The notes under the pieces are model-generated. The model had not been told where the DNA came from. It made no database searches and was given only the letters and a program-made list of their open reading frames with translations. From the NCBI GenBank assembly GCA_029959905.1, contig JASCNZ010000022.1, positions 1 through 41,333 of the forward strand: 41,333 nucleotides of DNA. Reading direction: 5' to 3'. Shown here piece after piece: positions 8,007-16,156 of this stretch. A program made the position numbers and the translations under genes. This DNA comes from Microbacteriaceae bacterium PS02344 (GTDB taxonomy: Bacteria; Actinomycetota; Actinomycetes; Actinomycetales; Microbacteriaceae). Each line of letters begins with the position of its first letter. Position 1 is the stretch's first letter.

Positions 8007-8836
8007 AGGGCCTCGACCACCCGCGCCAGCAGCTTCGAGATGACCGGCTCGGCCTCGCGTCCGGCCTCGATGACCTCGGCGTGGCTGAGCGGGGTCTTCT
8101 GGATGCCCGCGGCGAGGTTCGTGATCAGCGAGAAGCCGAGCACCTCCATGCCGGCCTCGCGGGCGGCGATGGCCTCGAGCGCGGTCGACATGCCGACGAT
8201 GTGGCCGCCGATGGCCTTCGCCATCTGCACCTCGGCGGGCGTCTCGTAGTGCGGCCCGCGGAACTGCGTGTAGACGCCCTCGTCGAGGGTGGGGTCGACC
8301 GTGCGGGCGATGTCGCGCAGGCGCTGCGCGTAGAGGTCGGTGAGGTCGATGAACGTCGCGCCCTCGAGCGGTGAGTCGGCCGTGAGGTTGATGTGGTCGC
8401 TGATGAGCACCGGCTGGCCGGGCTTCCAGGTCTCGCGCACGCCGCCGGCGCCGTTGGTGAGCACCATGATCTTCGCGCCGGTCGCAGCGGCGGTCCGCAC
8501 GCTGTGCACGACCCGGCGCACGCCGTGGTCCTCGTAGTAGTGGGTGCGCGCCCCGATGACGAGCACGTTCTTGCCGTCGGGGGTGCGGATGCTTCGCAGG
8601 GTGCCGACGTGCCCCTCGAGGGCGGGCTTCGAGAAGCCGGTCACCTCGGTCGCGGGAACGGTCGCCACGGTCTCGCCGATGATGTCGGCGGCCTTGCCCC
8701 AGCCGCTTCCGAGAGTGAGCGCGATGTCGTGCTTCTCGACGCCGGTCAGCCGGGCGATGTCGGCGGCGGCGGTGGCGGCGACCTCGAACGGGTTGGCGTT
8801 CGGGTCGTCCAGGGGGTTGCTGTGAGTCTCGGACAT
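8003..8836 (-). CDS. Purine-nucleoside phosphorylase
   Basis: A 277-residue trimeric-type (PNP/MTAP family) enzyme that splits purine nucleosides with phosphate into base and (deoxy)ribose 1-phosphate. Recognisable parts are LTLGSGWG, ARTHYYEDHG, the VLTNGAGG segment, ISDHINLT, RGPHYETPAE and GMSTALEAIAARE. The ATG at 8836 gives a normal N-terminus; an upstream in-frame extension has no start support. TAGAGT sits 7 nt before the ATG, and GGAG in the spacer could also serve as a ribosome site. It is co-transcribed with the phosphosugar mutase gene: nucleoside salvage feeding sugar phosphate metabolism. Confidence 0.95.
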   Translation of the reverse strand: MSETHSNPLDDPNANPFEVAATAAADIARLTGVEKHDIALTLGSGWGKAADIIGETVATVPATEVTGFSKPALEGHVGTLRSIRTPDGKNVLVIGARTHYYEDHGVRRVVHSVRTAAATGAKIMVLTNGAGGVRETWKPGQPVLISDHINLTADSPLEGATFIDLTDLYAQRLRDIARTVDPTLDEGVYTQFRGPHYETPAEVQMAKAIGGHIVGMSTALEAIAAREAGMEVLGFSLITNLAAGIQKTPLSHAEVIEAGREAEPVISKLLARVVEAL

Positions 8837-8849
8837 AGGCTCCACTCTA
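8837..8849 (-). promoter_or_regulatory. -10 element of the PNP/mutase operon
   Basis: TAGAGT on the minus strand is followed by GGAGCCT and the ATG. Spacing is 7 nt, as at other starts in this window. Confidence 0.55.
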
Positions 8850-8885
8850 GGAAGGTGACGGCTCGGCTGCCAAGATTGCGGAAGA

Positions 8886-10334
8886 ATGGGGAGCATGGCT
8901 TCCACCCCTTTCGAGCGCACTCAGCGCGTTGCCGTCCTCGGCGGCGGTCCCGGCGGATACGAGGCGGCCCTCGCGGCCGCCCAGCTCGGAGCGGAGGTGA
9001 CCCTCGTCGAGCGCGTGGGCGTGGGCGGCGCGGCGGTGCTCACCGACGTCGTGCCCTCGAAGAGCCTCATCGCCACCGCCGATGCCGCGGTCGCGATCTC
9101 CGAGGCGAGCGACCTCGGCGTGCAGTTCTACGCCAAGGGTGAGAAGGGCAAGCCGCTCAAGCCCGAGATCGCCATCAACCTGGCCGCGGTCAACAAGCGG
9201 CTCATGGCTCTCGCCGGACAGCAGTCCGAAGACATGCGCACGACCCTCCTCGAGGCCGGCGTGCGCATCCTCTCCGGGCACGGTCGGCTGGAGGGACGCG
9301 ACGCGATCGTCGTCTCGACGGGACAGGGCGGTACCGACTTCGACCGCGTCGAGGCCGATACGATCATCGTCGCGGTGGGCGCCTCGCCGCGCGAGCTCGA
9401 CTCCGCGAAGCCCGACGGCCGCCGCATCCTCACCTGGACGCAGCTGTACGACATGAAAGCACTGCCCGAGCACCTCATCGTGGTGGGATCGGGCGTCACC
9501 GGCGCCGAGTTCGCCTCGGCGTACATGAACCTCGGCGCGAAGGTCACGCTCGTCTCCAGCCGCGACCAGGTGCTCCCGGGCGAGGATCAGGACGCCGCGC
9601 GCGTCCTGGAGCAGGTCTTCACCCGCGGCGGCATGACCGTGCTCTCCAAGGCCCGCGCCGAGAAGGTCGAGGCCACGAAGGACGGCGTCACCGTCACCCT
9701 CGCCGACGGGCGCACGGTCGACGGCAGCCACTGCCTGATGGCGGTCGGCTCCATTCCCAACACCGCCGACATCGGCCTGGCCGAGGCCGGGGTCGAGCTC
9801 ACCGAGCAGGGGCACATCCGCGTCAACCGCGTCGCCCGCACCTCGGTGCCGAACATCTACGCCGTCGGCGACTGCACGAACTTCTTCCCGTTGGCGTCCG
9901 TCGCGTCGATGCAGGGGCGCACGGCCGTGTTCCACGCCCTCGGCGACATCGTCATCCCGTTGGAGCTCATCAAGATCACCTCGAACATCTTCACCGCGCC
10001 CGAGATCGCGACGGTCGGCTACGGCGTGAAGGACGTCGAAGACGGCAAGGCCGACGGCATGGTCTACAAGCTGCCGCTCGCGGCGAACCCGCGGGCGAAG
10101 ATGATGGGCATCAAGGACGGCTTCGTGAAGCTCATCGCCCGCAAGGGGTCGGGCACCGTGATCGGGGGAGTGATCGTCGCCCCGAAGGCCTCCGAACTGA
10201 TCTACCCGATCGCGATCGCGGTCGAGCGTCGCCTGACGGTCGATCAGGTGTCGCGGGTGTTCGCGGCATACCCCTCGCTGTCGAGCAGCATCACCGACGC
10301 GAGCCGGGCGATGCACCTCTTCAACATCTCCTGA
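8886..10334 (+). CDS. lpdA: NAD(P)H-quinone reductase-like flavoprotein (LpdA type)
   Basis: A 482-residue member of the pyridine nucleotide-disulfide oxidoreductase fold. The FAD-binding GGGPGGYEAA is at the N-terminus, the NAD(P)-binding GSGVTGAEFASA is central, the FAD site YAVGDCTN is near 320, and a C-terminal dimer domain follows. The active-site segment reads GGAAVLTDVVPSK, so both cysteines of true lipoamide dehydrogenases (C-x4-C) are absent. The C-terminal His-Glu dyad region reads FAAYPSLSSS. It therefore cannot be a dithiol reductase; the closest described type is mycobacterial LpdA, a quinone reductase. The start is uncertain: ATG 8886, or ATG 8895 with AAGAAT 7 nt upstream. It is divergent from the PNP operon. 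Confidence 0.88.
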   Translation: MGSMASTPFERTQRVAVLGGGPGGYEAALAAAQLGAEVTLVERVGVGGAAVLTDVVPSKSLIATADAAVAISEASDLGVQFYAKGEKGKPLKPEIAINLAAVNKRLMALAGQQSEDMRTTLLEAGVRILSGHGRLEGRDAIVVSTGQGGTDFDRVEADTIIVAVGASPRELDSAKPDGRRILTWTQLYDMKALPEHLIVVGSGVTGAEFASAYMNLGAKVTLVSSRDQVLPGEDQDAARVLEQVFTRGGMTVLSKARAEKVEATKDGVTVTLADGRTVDGSHCLMAVGSIPNTADIGLAEAGVELTEQGHIRVNRVARTSVPNIYAVGDCTNFFPLASVASMQGRTAVFHALGDIVIPLELIKITSNIFTAPEIATVGYGVKDVEDGKADGMVYKLPLAANPRAKMMGIKDGFVKLIARKGSGTVIGGVIVAPKASELIYPIAIAVERRLTVDQVSRVFAAYPSLSSSITDASRAMHLFNIS

Positions 10335-10361
10335 GGTTGCGGCAGGCCCCGCCCGGGGAAC

Positions 10362-10449
10362 ACGAAGGGCGCCCCCCCCCGGGGGGGGGGGGGCCCGCCC
10401 CCCCGGGGCAACCCCCCGGGCCCCCCCCCGGGGGGGGGGCCCCCTTCGT
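10362..10449. terminator. GC-rich inverted repeat between convergent genes, sequence corrupted
   Basis: ACGAAGGG (10362-10369) and CCCTTCGT (10442-10449) are perfect 8-bp arms around a block made almost wholly of C and G homopolymers. The position, between the convergent flavoprotein and carboxylase genes, is right for a bidirectional terminator. The interior is improbable as real sequence and is probably a misread of a strong GC stem. Confidence 0.55.
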
Positions 10450-10461
10450 TCGTACCGAGTG

Positions 10462-12228
10462 TCAGCTGATGGTGAGCAGCTGGTGACCCGCCGAGACGGT
10501 GGCTCCGGCATCCGCGGCGATGTTGCCGACCACGCCGTCCTTGTGCGCCTGCAGCGGCTGCTCCATCTTCATCGCCTCGAGCACCACGACCAGGTCGCCC
10601 TTGACGACCTGCTGGCCCTCCTCGACGGCCACCTTGACGACCGTCGCCTGCATGGGCGACTTCACCGCGTCGCCCGACGCGCCGGCGTTCGCGGTGGTGG
10701 CGTGGCTGCGGCGGGAGGGGGGAACGGCGGCCGGACGCCCCGTGGTGGTCGGCGCAGCGGCGACGCGGTCGGGCAGACTGACCTCGAGGCGCTTGCCGCC
10801 GACCTCGACGACCACGGTGTGGCGGCCGGTCCCGGGCGCGGGCGCTTCGAGCTCGCCGTCCCAGGCGGGGATGTCGTTGACGAACTCGGTCTCGATCCAC
10901 CGGGTGAATACCCCGAACCGGCCGTCCTCCGCCGTGAAGGCGGGGTCGCGCACGACCTTGCGGTGGAACGGGAGCACGGTGGGCAGACCGGCGACTTCGA
11001 ACTCGTCGAGCGCCCGGCGCGAACGCTCGAGCGCCTCGGCGCGGTCCTTGCCGGTGACGATGATCTTGGCGAGCAGCGAGTCGAACGCGCCCGAGACCTC
11101 GTCGCCGGCGGTCACGCCCGAGTCGAGACGGATGCCGGGGCCGCCGAAGGTCTTGAACACGTGCACGGGTCCGGGCTGGGGCAGGAAGCCGCGACCCGGG
11201 TCCTCGCCGTTGATGCGGAACTCGATCGAGTGGCCCTGCGGTGCAGGGTCGGAGTAGTCGAGGGTGCCGCCGGCGGCGATGCGGAACTGCTCGCGCACCA
11301 GGTCGATGCCGGTGACCTCCTCGGAGACCGGGTGCTCGACCTGCAGGCGCGTGTTCACCTCGAGGAAGGAGACCGTGCCGTCGGCGCCGATGAGGAACTC
11401 GCACGTTCCGGCTCCCACGTAGCCGACCTCGCGGAGGATCGCCTTCGACGCCGCGTAGAGCTGTGCGTTCTGCTCGTCCGTGAGGAACGGCGCGGGCGCC
11501 TCCTCGACGAGCTTCTGGTGGCGGCGCTGCAGCGAGCAGTCGCGCGTCGAGACGATGACGACGTTGCCCTCGGCATCCGCCAGGCACTGGGTCTCGACGT
11601 GGCGGGGCTTGTCGAGGTACTTCTCGACGAAGCACTCGCCGCGCCCGAAGGCCGCGACGGCCTCGCGCGTGGCGGAGTCGAACAGCTCCGCGACCTCGTC
11701 GAGTTCGCGGGCGACCTTGAGACCGCGTCCGCCGCCGCCGTAGGCCGCCTTGATGGCGATGGGCAGGCCGTGCTCCTTCGCGAAGGCGACGACCTCGTCG
11801 GCGTTCGCGACCGGACCGGGCGTGCCGGGGGCGAGCGGTGCGCCCACCTTCTCGGCGACGTGGCGGGCGGTGACCTTGTCTCCGAGCGCCTCGATGGCCT
11901 CGGGCGACGGGCCGATCCACGTCATCCCCGCGCCGATGACGGCGCGAGCGAACTCGGCGTTCTCGGCGAGGAATCCGTAGCCGGGGTGCACGGCGTCGGC
12001 GCCGGCGCGGCGGGCGACCGAGAGGATCTTCTCGATCTGCAGGTAGGTCTCGGCGCTGGTGGCGCCCCCGAGGGCGTAGGCCTCGTCGGCGAGTCGCGTG
12101 TGCAGCGCGTCGCGGTCCTGGTCGGCGTAGACGGCGACCGAGGAGATCCCGGAGTCCCGGGCGGCGCGGATGATGCGGACGGCGATCTCGCCGCGGTTGG
12201 CGATGAGCACCTTGGCGATAGCAGGCAT
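10462..12228 (-). CDS. Acyl-CoA carboxylase alpha subunit (biotin carboxylase + biotin carrier)
   Basis: A 588-residue alpha chain of the actinobacterial acetyl/propionyl-CoA carboxylase. The biotin carboxylase domain starts at [14 protein letters not shown] and includes the ATP-grasp loop [16 protein letters not shown]-like [16 protein letters not shown] and the RINGEDP region. A beta-barrel linker and a C-terminal biotinyl domain follow, with Lys554 in LEAMKMEQ. It makes carboxybiotin for malonyl- or methylmalonyl-CoA synthesis (fatty acids). The ATG at 12228 has TAGGCT 7 nt upstream; a longer in-frame extension is not used. Its beta and epsilon partners lie 5-7 kb away (17451-19258). Confidence 0.95.
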   Translation of the reverse strand: MPAIAKVLIANRGEIAVRIIRAARDSGISSVAVYADQDRDALHTRLADEAYALGGATSAETYLQIEKILSVARRAGADAVHPGYGFLAENAEFARAVIGAGMTWIGPSPEAIEALGDKVTARHVAEKVGAPLAPGTPGPVANADEVVAFAKEHGLPIAIKAAYGGGGRGLKVARELDEVAELFDSATREAVAAFGRGECFVEKYLDKPRHVETQCLADAEGNVVIVSTRDCSLQRRHQKLVEEAPAPFLTDEQNAQLYAASKAILREVGYVGAGTCEFLIGADGTVSFLEVNTRLQVEHPVSEEVTGIDLVREQFRIAAGGTLDYSDPAPQGHSIEFRINGEDPGRGFLPQPGPVHVFKTFGGPGIRLDSGVTAGDEVSGAFDSLLAKIIVTGKDRAEALERSRRALDEFEVAGLPTVLPFHRKVVRDPAFTAEDGRFGVFTRWIETEFVNDIPAWDGELEAPAPGTGRHTVVVEVGGKRLEVSLPDRVAAAPTTTGRPAAVPPSRRSHATTANAGASGDAVKSPMQATVVKVAVEEGQQVVKGDLVVVLEAMKMEQPLQAHKDGVVGNIAADAGATVSAGHQLLTIS

Positions 12229-12241
12229 GAATGCCAGCCTA
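12229..12241 (-). promoter_or_regulatory. -10 element of the carboxylase alpha gene
   Basis: TAGGCT on the minus strand lies 7 nt before the ATG, with no ribosome site in between. Confidence 0.6.
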
Positions 12242-12306
12242 GCGAGTAGAGCCGTCGGGCATTTGACGACTCTCCACAAGAAAGCCCGACGAACGTGGCG
12301 GGAAGT

Positions 12307-12963
12307 CTACGACTCGGCGCCGGCGTTCCAGAGGTCGGTCCACACGACGCCCAGCTCGGCGGCGAGGCGGCGCACGGTCGACAGCGACATGCCGACCACC
12401 GTGGAGGGGTCGCCGTCGACACGGGTGATGAACGCTCCGCCCAGGCTGTCGACGGTGAAGGCCCCGGCGACCAGCAGCGGTTCGCCGGAGGCGACGTAGG
12501 CCGCGATCTCGGCGTCGGTCACGTCGTCGGCGAAGGTGACGGATGCGGCCGCGGTCGCGGTGGCCTCCACGGGTTCGCGGCCGGGCGAGACGCGGAACAC
12601 CGAGTGCCCGGAGTGCAGGATGCCGGTCGCGCCGCGCATCTCCGTCCATCGCCGCGTGGCCTCCTCGGGGGTGTACGGCTTGCCGTAGACGCGCCCGCCG
12701 AGCGCGAACATCGAGTCGCCGCCGATCACGATGCCGTCGAAGCCCGGGTCGTCGATGGCGACGCGGCGTGCGACGTCGGCGGCCTTCGCCCGCCCCAGCA
12801 TCAGTACGAGCTCCTCCGGAGCGAGCGCGGAGCCTCGCTCGGTCGCGGCCGCCGCGGCGACCGCATCCTCGTCGACATCGGGAGCGAGCGTGAGGGGTTC
12901 GATGCCGGCCTGCCGCAGCAGCATGAGGCGGGCGGGAGAGGTCGAGGCGAGGCAGACGCGCAT
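12307..12963 (-). CDS. maf: Maf family nucleoside triphosphate pyrophosphatase
   Basis: A 218-residue Maf protein that hydrolyses modified or canonical NTPs to NMP and PPi. It opens with LASTSPARLMLL (the S-x-S-x-x-R motif), has the central GGDSMF with the metal-binding Asp, GKPYTPEEA, and late DSLGGAFITRVDGDPSTVVG. The ATG at 12963 matches the family N-terminus. In actinobacteria maf commonly sits among acyl-CoA carboxylase genes, as here. It starts 22 bp from the divergent methyltransferase gene and shares its promoter core. Confidence 0.93.
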   Translation of the reverse strand: MRVCLASTSPARLMLLRQAGIEPLTLAPDVDEDAVAAAAATERGSALAPEELVLMLGRAKAADVARRVAIDDPGFDGIVIGGDSMFALGGRVYGKPYTPEEATRRWTEMRGATGILHSGHSVFRVSPGREPVEATATAAASVTFADDVTDAEIAAYVASGEPLLVAGAFTVDSLGGAFITRVDGDPSTVVGMSLSTVRRLAAELGVVWTDLWNAGAES

Positions 12964-12985
12964 GTGCCCACCGTATCCTCGAAGG
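12964..12985. promoter_or_regulatory. Overlapping divergent -10 elements for maf and the methyltransferase gene
   Basis: The 22-bp spacer holds ACCGTATCCT at 12970-12979. Read plus, TATCCT (12974-12979) lies 6 nt before the methyltransferase ATG. Read minus, TACGGT (12975-12970) lies 6 nt before the maf ATG. The two hexamers share the TA step at 12974-12975, so the polymerases would initiate back to back. Confidence 0.6.
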
Positions 12986-14224
12986 ATGACCTCTTCCGCC
13001 CCCGACCTGCTCGACCTCGACATCACCGGGATCGCGCACGGCGGTACCGCCGTCGCCCGCCACGAGGGGCGCGTCGTCTTCGTCTCGGACGCGATCCCCG
13101 GCGAGCGGGTGCGCGCCAGGGTCGTCCTTCCCGAGGGCGGCGCCGATGCCGAGACGCGCAGCTTCTGGCGGGCCGAGACCGTCGAGGTGCTCGACGCCTC
13201 GCCGCACCGACGCCCGCATCTCTGGACGGAGGCCGACGTCGAGAACGACCCGGCCGCGCGCCCCGGCGGGGCGGACTTCGGCCATATCGCCCTCGACCAC
13301 CAGCGGGTGCTCAAGCGGCAGGTGCTGTCGGAGGCGCTCGACCGCTTCGCGGGCGGCGGACTGGACGCGCCCGAGATCGAGGCCGTCGAGTCGGGCGACG
13401 GCGCCGGGTGGCGCACCCGCCTGACTCTGCACGTCGACGACGAGGGCCGCGTTGGTCCATTCGCGGCACGCAGCCACCGCGTCATCCCGGTCGGCTCGCA
13501 TCCGCTGGCACGCCCCGCGATCGCCGAGGCCGCCCTCGCGCTGCGCGGCGAGGCCCCGGGCCGGGTCGAACTCGTCGAGCCCGCCGACGGCCGGGTGCGC
13601 GTGCTGCGGCGCCCGGACGAGGCGCCTCGGCCGGCGCGTGGTGCGCGGCGTCCGGCGCCCGAGGTGGTGCACGAGGTCGTCGGCGACAGGCGGTTCCAGG
13701 TGGATGCCGGCGGCTTCTGGCAGGTGCATCCGCGAGCGGCATCGGTGCTCGACGCCGCCGTCTACGGCCTGCTCGACGGGCATGTCGACGAGCAGTCCTC
13801 CCACCTCGACCTGTACGGAGGCGTCGGCCTGTTCGCGGCGACGCTGGCCGACCTCGGCGGCACGCGCATCTCGACGGTCGAGTCGAGTCGCCGTGCCACC
13901 GAGCACGCGCAGGCGAACGTCGGCGCCCTCGGGGTCACCGCCGTGACGGCGCGGGTCGATCGCTTCCTGGCGGGCCGACCCGATGCCGGGCGCACCGGAG
14001 CGGTCGTGCTCGATCCGCCGCGCGCCGGCGCCGGACGCCGGGTCGTCGAGGCCATCGACGCCCTGCGACCCGACGCCGTCGCGTACGTCGCGTGCGACCC
14101 GGTCGCGCTGGCCCGCGACCTGGGCACGTTCCGCGACCTGGGATGGAACGTCGATCGGATGCGCGGATTCGACCTGTTCCCGCACTCGCACCACTTCGAG
14201 GTCGTCGCGCTGCTCACCCGGTGA
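12986..14224 (+). CDS. TRAM-domain class I SAM-dependent RNA uracil-C5 methyltransferase (TrmA/RlmD family)
   Basis: A 412-residue protein. A TRAM domain (about 5-60, LDITGIAHGGTAVARHEG) is followed by a central region and a Rossmann methyltransferase domain with LDLYGGVGLFAA (SAM site), VLDPPRAGAG, the catalytic Cys in YVACDP and the terminal base Glu in HHFEVVAL. The usual iron-sulfur cysteines of RlmD between TRAM and the catalytic domain are missing; the segment has no Cys. Target RNA (tRNA U54 or 23S rRNA) is not decidable. It is probably leaderless: TATCCT precedes the ATG by 6 nt. An in-frame extension back into maf is rejected. Confidence 0.9.
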   Translation: MTSSAPDLLDLDITGIAHGGTAVARHEGRVVFVSDAIPGERVRARVVLPEGGADAETRSFWRAETVEVLDASPHRRPHLWTEADVENDPAARPGGADFGHIALDHQRVLKRQVLSEALDRFAGGGLDAPEIEAVESGDGAGWRTRLTLHVDDEGRVGPFAARSHRVIPVGSHPLARPAIAEAALALRGEAPGRVELVEPADGRVRVLRRPDEAPRPARGARRPAPEVVHEVVGDRRFQVDAGGFWQVHPRAASVLDAAVYGLLDGHVDEQSSHLDLYGGVGLFAATLADLGGTRISTVESSRRATEHAQANVGALGVTAVTARVDRFLAGRPDAGRTGAVVLDPPRAGAGRRVVEAIDALRPDAVAYVACDPVALARDLGTFRDLGWNVDRMRGFDLFPHSHHFEVVALLTR

Positions 14225-14253
14225 CATCGCCCGGCTATCGCCGCGCGACTCAG

Positions 14254-14265
14254 TAGGCTGTGGGC
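14254..14265 (+). promoter_or_regulatory. -10 element of the two-component operon
   Basis: TAGGCT (14254-14259) lies 6 nt before the ATG at 14266. Confidence 0.6.
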
Positions 14266-14925
14266 ATGAGCACGGTCGCCCTCATCGATGATCACGAGTC
14301 GGTCCGTCTGGGTCTCGAGGCGGCCTGCGGTCGCGACGGGCAGACGGTCGTATTCTCGGGCAGCACCGTGGCGTCCTACCTCGACTGGCGCGGCTCGACC
14401 GGGGCCGCCTCCGCCGACGTCGTCGTCCTCGACCTCACGCTCGGCGACGGCACCACTGTCACCGAGAACGTCTCGTCGCTCGTGGCCGACGGGGCGAGCG
14501 TCGTGATCCACAGCGTCGCCGACCGCCCTGCGGCGGTGCGCGAGGCGTTGGCGGCCGGCGCGGCCGGCGTCGTCAGCAAGTCCTCCGCCCTCGACGACGT
14601 GCTCGACGCGATCCGCACGGTCGCGAACGGCGAGGCGCTCAACAACGTCGAGTGGGCGAGCGCGGTCGACGGCGACCGCGAGTTCGCCGACGCACAGCTC
14701 TCTACGCGCGAGCGGGAGGTGCTCCGTCTCTATGCGACCGGTCTGCCCCTCAAAGCCGTCGCCGATCGGCTCGGGGTCGCCTATTCCACCGCGAAGGAGA
14801 ACATCACCCGCATCCGGGTGAAGTACGTCGAGGTCGGCCGACCGGCCCCGACCAAGGTCGATCTGCTGCGGCGGGCCATGGAGGACGGCATCGTCGGTGC
14901 GGACGGGACCGCGGGTGGCCGCTGA
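14266..14925 (+). CDS. NarL/LuxR-family response regulator
   Basis: A 219-residue regulator. The receiver domain has the acidic pair Asp8-Asp9, phospho-acceptor Asp56 in VVLDLTLGDG, Ser83 and Lys105. A LuxR-type HTH (about 143-187, LSTREREVLRLYATGLPLKAVADRLGV in part) binds DNA. All receiver residues are intact, so it should be phospho-regulated by the kinase gene that overlaps its 3' end. The ATG at 14266 is preferred to a GTG two codons earlier because of the TAGGCT element. Target genes are unknown; the operon itself is an obvious candidate. Confidence 0.92.
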   Translation: MSTVALIDDHESVRLGLEAACGRDGQTVVFSGSTVASYLDWRGSTGAASADVVVLDLTLGDGTTVTENVSSLVADGASVVIHSVADRPAAVREALAAGAAGVVSKSSALDDVLDAIRTVANGEALNNVEWASAVDGDREFADAQLSTREREVLRLYATGLPLKAVADRLGVAYSTAKENITRIRVKYVEVGRPAPTKVDLLRRAMEDGIVGADGTAGGR

Positions 14926-16156
14926 GTCGCGGAGCATCCGGGAGGCCTGGAGCCAGATCCCGTCGCCCGGTGCCGCTGGGGGTGAGTTCGAGCGCTTCAC
15001 CGGCAAGCGCATGGAGCGCATCCTGGGGATCGTCGTCGCGATCGGCTCGGGGTTCCTCGGCGTGCAGGGGATCGCCAGCGCGTGGAAGACCCTGCCGGCC
15101 GGAGACGTGCCGCACCTCGTGGTCGTTCTCGTGGTCTTCGTGACCCTCGCAGCCATGCTGCTCTGCTGCCTGATCGGTCGCGGCGTTCGTGTCGCGTCGG
15201 GCGCGTTCGCTCTCGTCTACGTGCTCGCGCTCGCCGCCTGGCCGGGCGTCGTCGATGCCGGGGCGGCCGTGACCAGTTCCGACGAACGATCGTGGTACTT
15301 CTTCCTTGTGAACGTCGCGGTGGTCGCCGCGATGCTCGCCTTCCCGCTGCGCGTGCAGTACGCCTGGGCGGTCGCCGTGCCGATCGTCTACGGATACGTC
15401 AGCCTGGTCGGGGGAGGGTTCGCCGTCGAGTTCTGGCTGCGCGTCGGCTTCGACGTGTCGTTCATGGTCATCCTCGGGCTCATCATCCTCTCACTGGGGT
15501 GGATGCTGCGATCCGTCGCCGCGGGGGTCGACGACGCCCGCGGGCGCGCCGTCGCCGCCTACGCCGGCGCGGCGGCCGCCGCGGCGGCGGAAGAGGAGCG
15601 GATGGCGATGTCGGCGCTCATGCACGACAGCGTGCTGGCGGCGCTCATCGCGGCGGAACGTGCCGACGGCGAGCGGGCCAGGGAGCTCGCGGTCGCCATG
15701 GCGCGAGAGGCGCTCACACGACTCGCGAACACCGAGGCCGCGGTCGCTCAGGAGGGCAGTGACGAGCCGGTCACCCCCGGGCAGGTGGTCGTGGAGCTGC
15801 GACGGGCGCTGTCCGAGCTCGGTGTCGACGCCGTGGTCGAGGAGACGGGGACGGGGCCGACCATTCCTGGGAGGGTGGCGCGCGCGATCGTGCTGGCGGC
15901 GCGGCAGGCGATCGGCAACGCGGTCGCGCACGCCCGGGGGCGCGGACTGCACGTGCTGGTCGCTTCCACGGATGGCGGGGGCATCCGCGTCGTCGTCAGT
16001 GACACCGGACCCGGGTTCGACCTCGCGTCGATCGGCGAGGACCGTCTCGGTATCCGCGCGTCGATCCTGGCACGTATGGCCGGGGTGGCCGGCACGGCAG
16101 ACATCTCGTCGGATGCGTCTGGAACGACCGTCGAGCTGGGATGGGACGCCGAATGA
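14897..16156 (+). CDS. Membrane sensor histidine kinase (NarL-partner type)
   Basis: A 419-residue kinase. Five or six hydrophobic segments (about 40-205) form the membrane sensor with almost no extracellular domain. An Ala-rich coiled region leads to the dimerisation motif SALMHDSVLAAL with His243. The ATPase domain has the N box RQAIGNAVAHA (Asn341), the D box VVSDTGPGFD (Asp369) and LGIRASI. It pairs with the upstream response regulator (overlapping genes). A GTG at 14915 is an alternative start that would reduce the overlap to 11 bp. The small membrane sensor suggests that it senses an envelope or membrane state; the signal is unknown. Confidence 0.88.
   Translation: MRTGPRVAAESRSIREAWSQIPSPGAAGGEFERFTGKRMERILGIVVAIGSGFLGVQGIASAWKTLPAGDVPHLVVVLVVFVTLAAMLLCCLIGRGVRVASGAFALVYVLALAAWPGVVDAGAAVTSSDERSWYFFLVNVAVVAAMLAFPLRVQYAWAVAVPIVYGYVSLVGGGFAVEFWLRVGFDVSFMVILGLIILSLGWMLRSVAAGVDDARGRAVAAYAGAAAAAAAEEERMAMSALMHDSVLAALIAAERADGERARELAVAMAREALTRLANTEAAVAQEGSDEPVTPGQVVVELRRALSELGVDAVVEETGTGPTIPGRVARAIVLAARQAIGNAVAHARGRGLHVLVASTDGGGIRVVVSDTGPGFDLASIGEDRLGIRASILARMAGVAGTADISSDASGTTVELGWDAE

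Noticed and set aside
6294..8249. 651-codon plus-strand frame opposite the phosphosugar mutase
   Set aside because: Antisense shadow; composition is typical of GC-rich off-frame translation and it has no ribosome site.
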